Source of the DNA: Acanthosoma haemorrhoidale
Taxonomy: Eukaryota; Arthropoda; Insecta; Hemiptera; Acanthosomatidae
Direction of reading: 5' to 3'
Assembly (NCBI GenBank): GCA_930367205.1
Contig: OV884014.1
Coordinates: forward strand, 72,705,104 to 72,769,103
DNA length: 64,000 bases
Shown here: positions 13,921 to 26,700 of the stretch, piece after piece
Numbering within the stretch: the first letter of the stretch is position 1
How the letters are laid out: every line of letters starts with the position of its first letter
The notes under the pieces: generated by a model
Databases searched by the model: none
Seen by the model: the letters and a program-made list of their open reading frames with translations, nothing else
What the model was told of the DNA's origin: nothing
Translations under genes and position numbers: made by a program

Positions 13921-14250
13921 CATCATATTTTTTCTGTAGCTTGTAAAATAACTCATTTGTGAAATGTGCCTGTTAAAAATGTAGCCTAATAAAATACACC
14001 TGGGATCAATGATTTAGAATAACTATTACGACTCTCAATAAACAATTAATCCAAATGTCAAATGACATTTACCTTATTAACCTTTAAAGATTTAGAAAGA
14101 TTCGTAAGGTTTCGAACAACTGAGGATTAATCCTCACAGAATTTATTTTGGTTTTAAAAAAAGGATTTATTATTTATTCATTTAAGTAGTTTATCGTTGT
14201 AACTCACAATGCTCAGTTATCCCTGGCCAGATCAATCCCTTTGAGAAATC

Positions 14251-14325
14251 TTGGTGGCACCTAGGAATCGAACCCGGGTTTCCGTTTATAGAATGAGACT
14301 GTGCCAATGAGACGGTCGTGAAAAG
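14251..14325 (-). repeat. tRNA-derived sequence, minus strand
   Basis: Read in reverse complement there is CTCATTGGCACAGTCTCATT (A-box or D-arm-like) followed by AACCCGGGTTCGATTCCTAG (a good B box). A clean acceptor stem is absent. It is a SINE head or tRNA pseudogene. Confidence 0.4.
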
Positions 14326-15495
14326 CGCTTAACGTGCTAAAACATAATTATCCTTTGATTATAACTTAGGCATCTGTATGAATTAATTCTCGTTCTGAAG
14401 TGCTAAGGAGGTAACTAATAGCAACTACTGAAAGGGAGGACTCCTAGCAGTAAATTGGTATAATGCCGTGCAAAGAGAAACAATGGCCCATATTTCTCAT
14501 TTGGTCTCCCTGTTTATTTCTTCTGCCTCTGTAAGACATAATGAGATGAGAGGAGTTGGCGGGAACCTTTACAAATGGACGGGTTTAGGCGGGAGAGCGG
14601 GGCGTCAGTGAATGATGCTCCGACTTAAGTCAGGTCTATCAAGGCCCTGATGAATAGCCACAGGAAAGGAGGTCTCTCTCTCTCCTTTCGGAATAATGGG
14701 GAATTTACATTAAAAGCCTACCCTCCCTTTCTCCTGCCTCCTGCTCCGCCGTAGCAGCAGTAATCCGGGAGCTGCCCCGCCCCCTCCTTCGTAGGAGCAA
14801 GATCGAAGAAATGCAAAGCAGGGCCCTCCGGTAGAAGAAACTGATTAGATCTGAGTGGATAGTTGGCATCTAGGATGCAAGAATGAAAACGGGGAGAAAA
14901 AAAAGAGGTCAAAGTCTCCCAGGAGGGAAATAGTTCGAAATGACTGAGCAATTGAGGTGAATAAAGGGAAAGAATTTAAGGATAGGATTTTGGTCCGTTG
15001 AGAATTGTATAAAATATTAGGGTATTATCGACTCACGTATAAGAATCGGAGTTACGATTAAGCAACTGAGAATAAAAAACAACTGTAGAACCCCTTCATA
15101 CGTAATCACTTCGTAGGCAATCCGTATAGAGGTGACACCGAAGTCCAACTTATCGGGTAGGCTGGTTAATAAGGGTCTAGATTTGCAAGCAGTCATCCTC
15201 TAAAGAGCAAACATTAACTTTTGTCAGCTTAGAATTACTTTTAGTGTATTTTTTTTTTATGTACATTTTTTCTCCCCCGAAAATGATCATTTACCAAATC
15301 CACCAACAGTGAATGAAATTAATCAAATAAACGTATAAGGATTTCCTAATTATGTATTTTCTTGCCTTCTTTTCTTTTTTTCATGAGACATCAGAGTTTT
15401 AAGCCAGGGTCTAAGCTCCTAAATATATATTATTTAAAAAAAAAAAAGTTTTGCCTTACAGCAATGGGTACAGACCTATAGAATTAGAATATAAG
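14326..15495. other. Non-coding stretch with a GC-rich island
   Basis: A GC-richer island spans about 14500-14970, inside AT-rich flanks. A 77-codon minus-strand ORF there shows no domain. Nothing else was recognised. Confidence 0.35.
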
Positions 15496-15765
15496 CAATT
15501 CTATCACTTGGATCTCACAGAGCCCAACCATTAAAATTATTTAATGGGTCTCATACACCAGAATAAGTGAATGCTTTGGGTCTCACTGACCCAAACAATT
15601 GAATGCCTCGTGTTCTCATAGACTTGAACAATTGAATGCTTTGGGTCTCACGTCGAATAATTGAATGCCTAGTGTTCTTACTGACCCGAACAATGACCCA
15701 ACCAATCGAATTCCTCATATTGTACAGATACAAGCAATTCAATGCATTGGATGTACAAACAATTC
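15496..15765. repeat. Degenerate minisatellite, 31-33 bp unit
   Basis: About seven to eight imperfect units occur. The core is ACAATTGAATGC followed by (T/C)T(G/T)GGTCTCAC or CTCGTGTTCTCA, then GACCCGA. Alternate units resemble each other more than neighbours do, which suggests a higher-order two-unit period. The 63-codon minus-strand ORF over it shows the same periodicity (repeated IQLF.S.R) and is probably a by-product of the repeat, not a gene. Confidence 0.7.
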
Positions 15766-16891
15766 TTCAGCCTGACATAACTGAAGTAACTTTAATAGAA
15801 TTACAATAAATAATTAGAATTAAAAACATACTTAAATAATCCACCATCATTTGAATTAATCCTCTGAAAATTCATCTCAAAATCTTTATTTACGGTATCA
15901 CTCTATAATTTATTTGTTTATTGGTACCAATGGTACATACCTAAACAATTCTATAGACTTGGCGCATGTCATCTTCGTAAATGGTTACACATCCCTGAGC
16001 TTATTAACCTCTACCAAGAGAATGGGTGCTTTATGAATTGACCAAGTCATGTATATTATATTTAAAGCTAATGAAGTGGTTTTATCTGCTATCGAAATTT
16101 GTCCATAGATGATTGGATCAAAGAAATATTTATGCCATATGTGGGTTGTTGCCAGTCAACCATTTTAACAGTATATACTATAGCTAATTTTTTGGTAAGT
16201 TTGCTTTACAATATATATATGGGTCCTTCTAATTTTTTTAAATGATTACAAGCATTTCATTTATATACCTAAATAAAAAAGATAAGAGTTGTGTATTAGT
16301 TTATAATGTATGGACTATTCTCGTCTCTAATTTGTAGAAACTGGGTATGCTCCGTGTTTAATCTTTTGGAATGTTTTGTCATATGCTGAGTACCTGTATC
16401 TATACTAGTTTTTTTTTATTCTTTTGTATGAGAATGTTTCGTCAAAAAAGTGGGATAAAGTGTGTCACACGTCATCATGTTGATCCCAATGGATTAACAG
16501 TGATTTTCTTGACGCCATCTCATCAAATCTGATGCGATATCATGATAAACCAAGGTGACTCTTCGGTATTATATATTATGTTTCTAATCAAGTAGGCCTC
16601 TTATCACAGGTGCGGAAGGACTTTGTTGGGTAACAAAATGGCTATGGCTTATCCACCTCCGACCGCTGACACCTGAGATAAGAAGTGCTAACTCCTCGGA
16701 AGGGCTCGGATCCGGACTGAATTATGCATAAACAAGTGAGTTATGTAGATGGCTCGATGGCGATAGCTCATTGGAACGAGCTGGCGAGAAATGAGATTTA
16801 CATGTTAACGAGGAACTATCTTGCCAGATAGGGGGGGGGGGAGGCTTTGCTAACTAATACCCAGCCATAAGTCTATTTCACCTGTGTCTTC

Positions 16892-16893
<2 letters not shown>
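15766..16893. other. Non-coding stretch with a possible regulatory island
   Basis: AT-rich to about 16590, then a mixed-composition island (16600-16860). The island contains TGACACCTGAGATAAG (16667-16682), which combines a TGACA, an E-box CACCTG and a GATAAG. A G-run precedes the CT array. No gene was supported. Confidence 0.3.

Positions 16894-16975
<82 letters not shown>
16894..16975 (+). repeat. (CT)41 microsatellite
   Basis: An uninterrupted CT dinucleotide run of 82 bases. Confidence 0.98.
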
Positions 16976-16978
<3 letters not shown>

Positions 16979-17039
16979 CTATCTCATGCCTTGAATTAAA
17001 TTTCACTTTGTTCTGATTCCCTTAGTGCTCATGGCTTGC

Positions 17040-17400
17040 CAAGTTCCTATCCCCTCAATGCCACAGTACTGTCTGCTCACCAAGATTTGAGGCAAAAATT
17101 CAACTCTATTCCTTGCAAAATACATAATTTTACTTCCAGTTGCAGTTTACAAATTTTGGCTTTACCCATTCCTAATTATCTATTTCTGAATAGAAAACCA
17201 CATTGTCTATACAACGATACTCCAACCTATCTGATCCTACTTAGAAGACTGTGGAAATGCCATGCCCTCCAATATTGTTCGCATCGAATCCCTACAATCT
17301 ATAATCTTCTGCAAGATAGGCAATTCTCCATTCATATCGACAACTGTACCGTCCACGCTGATTTCCAAATCTGATTAATTCGATGTATACCCACCTCCCA
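17040..17400 (+). pseudogene. Jockey-like LINE, ORF2 C-terminal fragment
   Basis: One frame carries LYNDTPTYLILLRRLWKCHA. After a +1 shift near 17260 it continues as SNIVRIESLQSIIFCKIGN and then STTVPSTLIS. This matches the layout seen downstream of the reverse transcriptase in jockey-clade ORF2 proteins, where the order is LYK.....P...YG..LWG, then a SN...IQ..Q...LR.I..AP motif, then a short V....H.DL motif. The match is by family pattern, not a search. A stop follows at about 17372 and the copy is broken. The region to 17654 has an ORF of unknown origin. Confidence 0.45.
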
Positions 17401-19645
17401 TTAAAGGTGGTCAACAAATAATGTTTAGGGACCCATCGAAACAATCGCGTATTATGACTTCCCAAGCAGTTTTTATACATTGTTTAAAAAAATTAAGCAG
17501 TTTTAATAAACTATACCAAATAGTATTTTCTTACCGTCTCTCGATAGATTTTCTTCATTTCCTAAGCCCATTATTTCATTTGCAATTATTTAAAAAATTT
17601 AACTTTATTCACAGTTCCAAGGTTACTGTTTGGAAAGAATTATCAATTCAATAGTTTACAAACTAACTATTTTTTTCTTATTTTGTGAGAGTTCCAATAA
17701 TGATCATTTCTACTTCCACAAAAAAATAATGAAATTTTTTCTCTACCGTTCAAGTTAAAATAAAGGCGAATTCAGATTTAGTTCTGATAAATACTTCAAT
17801 AACTAAACAAGAAATTTGCACGTTCATTTAAATCTAAAAAAAAATAAATGGAAAAAACGTTATAATAAAAAAAGAGAAAGAAAGAAACAGGGGCTGCCGC
17901 TATTTGATTGGAGGGCAGATAGTAAAGATGGGAAAAAGTAAATTGGAGCCAGGATGGGCCCTGGGCCCTGGGCTCATTAGTAGGGATTTGGCTGGCTCCG
18001 GAAATAACCGCTGCCGCCCAAATCAACAGTTAATAACAATTCAATAAGGGACAATCACCAGCGGTTGGCAGCCCTGTTAATTTTTGCTGATCAGGCTGTG
18101 GCTGAAATAAAATTGGCGCGATGGCACCGCTGAGGTGTTGGCGGCTAGCCTCGTACTAATGGCCGCGTAATTTGAATATAATTAGTTTTCTCATTGATTA
18201 TGCAGATCGGCCTTCGATGTGGTATCAGTGGTAGCAGGGGAGGTTTTAGGCTTGGGGAGAGATAGAGAACAGTAAACATGCACAATTGATTATTACATAA
18301 ATAATGAAAATATCGCCAAATGATAAAACTACCTAGCGTTAAAGAAAGGCTCTAATTTCAAACAGGGAATGGATACTTTTAAATACAGGGTGATGGAAAA
18401 ATAATTTCAAAGAAATTCCAACAAATAAAGAAATTAAATATTTAACAGATAATCAAGGTAAAATATTTATTATTTTTTATTAAATATAAGTGCTTTTAAA
18501 ATTTTGTTCTAAATTTTTATTCCACCGGTGATTTTTTTTAGATGCATGATATCTTACATGGTAGCTCCGTTTGTTATCACAATATTGCTGAAATATAAGT
18601 AATCAAATGAAAAATAATAATTTCGTTCTTGAGTTCATTGAAGGGATTATCACATTAATGTTAAAATTTAATTGGAAGATAATTTTTTATTTGAGGATTG
18701 GTTTTAAAATATTTTGCTAAATGATCTGTGGACGAGGTACTAAAATGCTGACAACTATCCGTTGAAACGGTAATCAATCTAGAGGGAATAATTATTGTAA
18801 CCGTTGAAACCCTTAATAGTGTGATACTGCACGCGTAACTAACTTTCTTGATGACATTTTAGACATAGTTTGTTTCTGAACAAAATGTGATGACATTTTA
18901 GTTTTCTGACGTTTATCTCAATTAATTAGACTTTGATAAAATCAATATCAAAATAAAATCAAAAAATAATTCGAAATAACAATAAACGTTGCAGAAACTT
19001 CTAGGTAATGAGCAGATACCGCATTATTTAACCCCTATGATCGAACTTGATGAGCGCAGCTTTCCTATTGCTCCATCTTTTATTAAATACTGCAAAAGCT
19101 TTGTTGGGGGCGAAATCATGAGAGGTAATTAGCGTGGATACCACAATTGTACAAGCTATTTGAGATGGCAATCCAATATTAGTAGGATTTACCTTACAAG
19201 AGTCCCCCATACTGTGAAGATGTAACCACTACAGCATTTGTGAGCCCCATTGTACGCAGATGATTGCAATAGGAATTAAGCCCGATTCCTGATGAATAAT
19301 CTCGTTGCATTGAGACAGCTAAGCTGTATTCAAACAGCCCTGTAGACTGTCTAAGTACCCCCAACAGCAGCTCGTTCGGTGGGTAGGGTGCAGAAGAGAC
19401 GCTAAGAGCTACGCCAAGAGGACAGCATGTTCAGCCCACCCTGAATACAAAAACCACCCCTAAGATATGGTCGTATTATGAAGAAATAAATGGTTTGCCA
19501 ACCCTGGGGCAGGGAGGAGGAGGAGAGGCCGCATTCAAACCGCCCGCTTTTTTTGATGCAAATATTTTTTTTTTATTTAAATCGTTTCCTCCTTCACCCC
19601 CCTACTTTCACATGCGAGTTTCCCTTTTTCGTACACTTGTATTTT

Positions 19646-19682
<37 letters not shown>

Positions 19683-19989
19683 CAACCGAGGACTTTGAAT
19701 TTCCTTCGTCCTCTCAACTGTAACAAGTAGGAAAATGTTATTCGCTACATTCAAATGTTTCGTCCTTAGTGCATAGAATATGCTTATAGTTAGAGTGAAT
19801 TTATAATCTACATTTTATACAAAGTTTCTTTTAAAATGAAAATTCATTTCCAGTCCCCGGAGTTTAACCCAATTCAATCAATTCACCATATTGCCTAGAC
19901 CAGGTATATTTTAAACAAGAGGTCCTAAAACACTCGTGAGCTCAAAGAGTAAATATAACTAAAATACAATTTAATGATCGATATTACTT
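17401..19989. other. Non-coding stretch with two GC-richer islands
   Basis: Mostly AT-rich. The island at 17870-18260 has GC-rich blocks between homeodomain-type TAATTA/TAATTT motifs and ACAAT motifs (18029-18053, 18060-18200). Another mixed island lies at 19030-19500. A pure T tract of 32 bases sits at 19651-19682; no target-site duplication was found around it. No gene was supported. Confidence 0.35.
19651..19682 (+). repeat. Poly(T) tract, 32 bases
   Basis: An uninterrupted T run. It may be the tail of a minus-strand retroelement, but the sequence to its right (CAACCGAGGACTTTG) matches none of the poly(A) families seen elsewhere in the window. Confidence 0.8.
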
Positions 19990-20580
19990 TCAGGACCTCA
20001 GTACATTCCATACGATATCCTATGAACAAGCTTCGAAGTAGTCTGTGCAGTTGTCCAAAGCGTCTGTTTAGTTCTTGTCTTTTTAGTCTCGTGTGTGGGT
20101 TCCATGTCAGTATTTTGCCGAGATGGAAGCCTAAATACCGTACTGTCTCAGACACAGGGAGAGGAATTGAATTTAAAAAGACTGGCGGACAGGACTTGCG
20201 GCAGAGGGTAAAGGTTATGTGGGAACATTTTCCTTTATTGACTTTGATTCGCCATTGGTTGCACCAATACTCGATCTCGTCAAGGTGTTTTTGAAGGTTT
20301 TAGGATGATATATCAGGGTCTGGATGGGTTGACAGGACTGCAGTGTCGTCTGCGAATGTGGCCAAGAAGGTATTGGTGGTAGAGGGGACATCAACGGTGT
20401 ATAGATTATAGAGGATGTGACCCAGGACGCTGCCTTGTGGAACTCCTGCTTTAATGGGATAGTAGTTAGAATATTCCAAACCACAGCGGACTTGGAAGAA
20501 ACGGTTTGAAAGGTAGGATTGTAGGATTAGGAATAGGGTTTTATTAATAGGAGTAAAACATTCAATAGATTGTATTAATC
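19990..20580 (-). pseudogene. Jockey-clade LINE reverse transcriptase fragment
   Basis: On the minus strand one frame runs through the RT core. It includes YYPIKAGVPQGSVLG, then FLATFADDTAVL with the catalytic FADD box, then WRIKVNKGKCSHITFTL, then ETVRYLGFHLGKILTWNPH and LKRQELNRRFGQLHRLL. These are the characteristic jockey-type motifs in the right order. The family's endonuclease and RT N-terminus are missing. One in-frame stop lies between the FADD and the WRIKVN blocks (near 20302). Similarity fades at about 19990-20000. It lies head-to-head with a 3'-end fragment of the same kind of element at 20581-20930. It is a dead fragment and no activity is expected. Confidence 0.85.
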
Positions 20581-20930
20581 CTTCGGGCCTCGTGACCTGC
20601 TATAAATACGTGACAGTGGGAATCCTGGCAATGGCCAGCCTCTCCAATCATGAGCGTCTGTGGATCTTGCGTTCTTCGTCAGCCTCCACTTGCTTGTATC
20701 CAGTGGCGTGTGGCTGACGAAGGAGCTTAGGGGACTTCCAAGACTCTGCTTCCTCTTTCACATGTGAGGGAGGTGACAACCATGAGGTCTCTCTCAACTC
20801 ATGAGGTCTGGTTGAAGGTCTCTGGGCTGTTTGTAAATACTGTATGAATAAGAACGTTTATCTCAATTACTTATTGCCCAATAAGGCAGATTGTAATTTG
20901 ATCACAATAAAGAAAGGTTAAAAAAAGTAG
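20581..20930 (+). pseudogene. Jockey-like LINE 3' end, plus strand
   Basis: The plus-strand translation contains NHERLWILRSSSAS, DFQDSASSFTCEGGDNHE and GLWAVCKYCMN. These match, in order, the segment at 59.97-60.28 kb (SCPERLWLS, SQDSGSSFARRRGDNH, GLWAVCNYCMN). The DNA then continues with the shared block ATTGCCCAATAAGGCAGATT, an AATAAA signal at 20905 and a short A-rich end. It is the 3' end of a jockey-like LINE. Its orientation is opposite to the adjacent RT fragment, as expected from twin-primed 5' inversion. Confidence 0.6.
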
Positions 20931-23491
20931 TTAAAAGCCAATTTACCATTTAGACGATAGGAAAATAAGTAATTTTGACGTCATTCATCCCATATTCACC
21001 GTTTAGCATTCACTTACTCATTTCCACAATATTATAAATACCTTCTAATTCTGTCTAATTGTCACGTTGCTCCCATGACAAAGAGAAAGCGGAGCCTTGG
21101 GTAGGCCAGCACGCTCTTCCATTACCTGCATCAGTGGATATGTGCTAGTGAAGGCTGACCAAGAGCGCTAGAGACAAGATTGAAGAGAAACTGACAATTG
21201 CCTGGTCTCATTCTGTCAAGCATTCACAGCAGGCCTCGAAGACGCTGCTGGTTTAATCATCAAAAAGGATTAGAGAAGAGTTTAATTCTAAAAAAATCCA
21301 GTCAATGTTTCACTGAAATTCAGACATCACGAATGCTGAAATGTAAAAGCTAAAAATAACTTACGAGTTACAACAAAACCTTAACTTTTACATCATAGCA
21401 TTTCATATTATTGACATTATTACTGACCTTATAAATGAGACAAATCACTCAGAAAATGAATTAACTTGTCAATAGAGCAAAACCATGGAATTGGTAACTA
21501 TTTATATACAATTGCCCAATATCAATTCCATTTTTATTTCATTATGGCTAAAAATTAATAAATAAAGCTCAATCAATCTGTTTTTGTTTTTTAGTTTATA
21601 CACAAAAACTACAGTCGGAAAATAGTGCCATGAGATGATTTTTCTAATTTTAATAAACTTCATAATGAATAATTTTTAACCTTAACTTGTTAATAATGTT
21701 GAATATTATTGTTGCAATATTAGAGATTGTGGAGTTTTTATATAATATTTAATCCAACTTATCAAGAAGGCAAAATAAAAACAAGTGAGAGTGTATGAAA
21801 AAAACAAAAGGGAGTATAGTTGTTGTTGTATCATAATAAACACACACAAAATTACTCTCTAGTTTTAGCCAGTTATAATTAGTTGTTGTTGTGGTTCTGA
21901 GAGAACACACACAGTTAGACTCTGGTTTTGGGATCGGCCTGTGATACATGTTAGCTGTAAATTGTGAGTCAGAAAGAATTTAAAATTTCTTTTGGTTAGT
22001 GGTATTGGACTTGGCAGAATCAAGAAGAGCCATTGCAAGAAAATAAAAAGAATTGATTTGGTTTGGAAATAATTGATGAGGATAAAAGAAGAAGAAGAAG
22101 CAAAATTGTAAACAAGTATTTATAAATAATTAATTTGAGTTTTTTTTGTAATTAAATTCATCTTTTTGCCAGATTTATTTTTGTTAATAGAACCTAATAG
22201 TAAATAGTAATTAAAATAAATTTAAAGTTAACAATAAAACTAATTTATTTAAAGAACCTAATCATATATTAATAATTACCAATTAGAGAATTTTAATTTT
22301 TTTAATTAATGTTTTTTATTACATTGGCTGTGGATTTTGCCTCATGTAAGGCCAGTAATAATGTCATTCATTAATTCATAAGTAGTATATAGTGTGATGT
22401 AAAAATAATAGTTTGGTGCTTACCGCTAACTAGTCTTTGCATTTTGGTTTTTAGTCCCGATGATTCATGAATTTTCGCAATACGCCGACGTAATAAATAT
22501 TTATTTTACTATTTAAAGGCTTTTTGATTTTTTTTTCAAGGAAGCCTATAAAAAATATAATTTATTTAAAGTTCCCCCCAAGGTAAGTGAATGTGACCGG
22601 GGAAAAGTTGATCCGCTAGTAAAAGCACCATTTGTTAGATACTGCACTAGCTAATGGCCATAGGTAGCAAGCACGTGGGGATGTTGATTCACGCCTGGTA
22701 TTAACTTAACGAGCACAACTAGTCTATAATCGGATTTGGTAATCTCCATAATTTTCTAATGGCAGATAAACTTCCCTTAATTACTATTGCCTCCGATATA
22801 ACAGCTATATCATCCTAAATAATTGCTTGGCAAGTTAACTGTTTGAAAAACTTTTGAGGACAATTCTTTTTTCGGATGATTTTGATTACATTATTAGCTT
22901 CACTGAAATACTAACAACATTACTTATTTATCATAATTTAAAAATAAAGGTTTTTTTTTATTGGAAATGTTTCATGTTTTTCCATAGGTAATTAAATGTA
23001 TTTAACCGAATTAAGTACATTTGTAAATTTTTAATTTTGTCTAAAATACAGAATGTCTTTATTTTAAAGTTAGCTGAAATTAAAATTTCAAGAATTAATC
23101 TAAACTCATTCGCATTATTTGATACGTGCAGCTTGTTACACAAATAGTTAAGTGCTTGTTATCTAAGTCAGAACTAAATTCCTACGCCTTTAAGCCCTTA
23201 TCTACGTGTAAGTGAAATAAAATATAAAAGGGGCTAAAACACTCAAAATACTACAGCCTGGGCACGCGATTCGTTTTTACTACATTACTTTTCAACCTTA
23301 CACGATCATTTTGGAATGACATTACTTTTCATCAATAGTTTGAAAAAGAAGTAATGATCCAGATGGTCCTTGTCGTGTATGGTGATGTTGCATCTTATTA
23401 ACATCCGTTGTTGCACGTGAGATGATGCACGAGAAATTAATTTATGAGAAACTAGGTCTGTTACTATTTGTTTATAATTATATTTTTATTT
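20931..23491. other. AT-rich non-coding stretch
   Basis: A mixed-composition patch lies at 21060-21260. A two-unit imperfect tandem repeat (about 70 bp each) lies at 21818-21930, with shared AGTTGTTGTTGT, ACACACA and CTCTAGTTTT/CTCTGGTTTT. The rest is AT-rich with no recognisable gene or TE ends. Confidence 0.35.
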
Positions 23492-23746
23492 CTGTACCTC
23501 GGAGGGATACAACACTATGTCCATTTTTTTCCATATTGACTTTATTACAGAGTTAAAGGTTTTTTTTCCTTTTATAACAACTGCATGATGTAAATAACAA
23601 TAAATAGAATGTTCTGGTAAAATATTGTTTCAACAATACTCAATAAATAGCTGTGCCAATAACACTTTTTGTTGAAAAAAAGTTTAAAACTCCTCTCCTG
23701 TAAAGTTATGAAAATGGACATAGTGTTGTATCCCTCCGAGGTACAG
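23492..23746. mobile_element. 255-bp MITE of the DUF7869-type transposon
   Basis: Both ends carry near-perfect inverted repeats of about 35 bp that begin CTGTACCTCGGAGGGATACA and end at its reverse complement. The flanks show ATTT on both sides (23488-23491 and 23747-23750), a likely 4-bp target-site duplication. The left 65 bp, beyond the terminal repeat, match the right end of the coding element at 40006-41557 (ATATTGACTTTATTACAGAG then TTAAA). It is therefore an internal-deletion derivative that would depend on that element's transposase. It has no ORF. Confidence 0.9.
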
Positions 23747-26700
23747 ATTTATAATCAATTGAAAATAATCGCAATTGAGCTATTACGTATTTAACTAATT
23801 ATGTATTCATTTACCGTGGGTTGGAACTGGATGGTGCTTTATAAGTTTATTAGCATGCTAAGAAATCTCTACGGATTTGGAAATATTCAATATTAAAGTT
23901 TTTATACTAATAACTGTACACCTATCTCTGTATGGTCTACCTAAAATTTATTTTGTTATGATACAAGTGCGTTCCGTGGTTACACCATCACTTTGGAGGG
24001 TCTAAAAAGACATAAATCTAAAAAAAAAAACCAATATGCAATAAAAACAAAAATAATCTTGACGATGAAAACAATCAAGGGCCTTGGCTTCAAAGTGCCA
24101 AAAACATTTTCCCAAATTCAAATTCCTCGATTGGGGTCGTTTTTGGCCTCTCGTGTAAAAGTTTAAAAAATGGACGTAGCGAGTTTTGATTCTTAAGGCC
24201 TCAATTATTACAGACATATTGTTGTTGGCAATTGTTTTCAGTATAACATGAATTAAAAATCTTATATAAAATTCAATGATTCCTAATTACATTATTTAAA
24301 TATAATATAATAATAAAAGACAGTTAAAAGATATTAAACAAAGTTACCATTTATAATTAGTTAAAACGCCCAGCAGTTAGAAGATATTACCTGCAGTGAT
24401 CATAGTAAAATCAGAAACATGTAAAATGCTTGTTATTATAAATATTAAATTGTAAAATTTGTATTAAATAATTTGCACATTAATATAATATGCTACACAG
24501 AATCAATAAAATATCATGGTCACTTTGTAATTTTATTAATATAATAAAAATGTGAGGAATTCGAGTTTCTATACCATTCATTATGAAATTAATAAAAATG
24601 TACAGCACTATAGTTAACAGAAACTAGCCAAAAATCGACACAGATTTTACCGTTTATATATCAAAATTAATTCAATATATAATTATAAATTTTAATTAAT
24701 TAATAGGATTTTTCAGTAAAGTGTTGTACTTTTTAAGTTATTCCTTTTTTATTTTAAATTACAAAACAAATAAATTGCTCTGTATAATTTTTTTAATAAA
24801 TGTATGTATATCTTACTACCAATTAATAATTTTTACTATACTTTAAAACATTAGTACATTTAATAAAAGTTATTTTCTGGGCCCCTTTTTGCACCTGCCT
24901 CCATCGGAACCACAAGCTATCATTCATGGCAGTCTTCAGTCTCCCTTAGCCCAAACAGACCCATGAAGGAGTTTCCATTCCCTAACTAATCCAATATCGT
25001 AAGGGCCGATTGAAAAATATAAGGGTCCACAGTCGGTGGCCAATATATCTGGTAGACGGAAGTGGTCAGATTCCCAAACCCTCTTGTCTGCTCCAGGAAG
25101 CTCGCTCAGTAAACAAAGCCATTTCTTCACCAGCCTCTGACCAACCGCGTCGTATTTTATTAGTTTTTTTTTCGGTTGTGTTCTGATGACGTCTCATTTC
25201 CGAAAGTCATCCGTGTTTTTTTCGAGGTTCGATTAGGATGTCCTCCTTGGCTGAATAAAACCCAATCTAGGAGCTGGAAGCACATTCGTTAGGTTTATTA
25301 CAAGCCACTTTATTGGCAATGTGTGATTACTCTTTTTCCGTCTACGTGATTACTTCTCTCGCCTGATGATTCTTTGTGAAACATCTTGGTTTAGCGTTGA
25401 TTCATTGGAGCGAAAAATAACAAACGTTTCGGAAAAAATAAAACAGAAGAGGAATAAGTTAATTTATGATGCTTACTCACTAGTTATTTTTTTATCAAGA
25501 TTCAAGTTGTATAAAATGCTTATTTCCACATTAGTTGGATACCTTGCACTGTTGCGTTAAATTATCTTTATTGAGATGCTTGTTTCTGGAAGTCTCATAC
25601 TTAAGGTCTATGATAATGGGTTCCATTGTCCAAGTGCAATATGCAGTAGCTCTGTTATTTGTAATAATTATTTCTTCGTTTTCCTCCGTTTTTACATTAT
25701 TTGCACAATGATTAAAGTTGGGAGTAGTTTCTAAGTTCGGTTCTCTCTCTTATAAAATTGGACTGAGAAACCCAAAGAAACGCTAAATTGGCAACCTACT
25801 AACCACACTGTCGGGCTTCAAATTTCCAAAACTCAGCAATAGCTACTCAAATGATTCAGCAGTACCTTTTCTAAATATTTTTTTGAAAATTTCTTCTGAC
25901 AATTACTTGTTGGGGTTGAAAGTGAAAAAGACTCAATTATAGGGAAGCTAATTTACTATTTGTGCTTGGAAGAATGAGTTGTAGACTAGTTGCTCTACTC
26001 AATACCATCACGAATCTGAGTTTTGTTATTAGTAACAATTATTTCTTCCTTTTCCTACGTTGTTTTGACATTATTGGCGCAATTATTAAAGTTCAATAGA
26101 AACGCCAAACAAGTTATCCCGCGTCACCCTCACGCAGACGTAAGTGCAATACGCACAGATTCCAAACAGCAATCAACACCTCTATTATCGCCGGTAACGA
26201 GTTGTTGGAGGGTGGTTGTGCAGCAGCCACGTGCCCCCCACGTGAGTCCACCCCCCTCCAGTAAATTAAGGTAATGGAAACTGGGCCCGGTAAATTTTCT
26301 TAGCTCTCCCTCCTTACCTTCTATTACCAGGCCACCACTTTAGGTTGGCCCCTATTATCTCAATAAAAGGTTAACTGACACTTAACCTGAGTCGTTTATC
26401 TCCGGAATTCGCTCGCCCACCTGAACGCGATGTCTCAGAGGGATAGATAGCTTTACGCAGTCAAGTTTCATCTGTCAAGAGTCAAATCTTCCAGGCGTAG
26501 GTTCGATTTAGGCAATTTTGAATCTGAATCCTTTGATTTTGAAATTTTGAAATTGAGTCCTAAACTGGCACAGTCAAATTTACTCAGACTGTTCTGTCTT
26601 TTGGAATTTTCTAAACAAAAGGCAAACATTTCTGTTAAAAATGTTCCATGCAAATATTGTCAAACAATGAGGTCTTTGTTATCCGTGGAATTTGATCTGA

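Noticed and set aside
15551..15742. 63-codon ORF with repeated IQLF motifs, considered as a repeat protein
   Set aside because: The periodicity comes from the underlying minisatellite, and the units differ by non-codon indels.
21810..21930. Two-unit repeat considered as a minisatellite or CRISPR-like array
   Set aside because: Only two imperfect units; CRISPR is also implausible in a eukaryotic genome.
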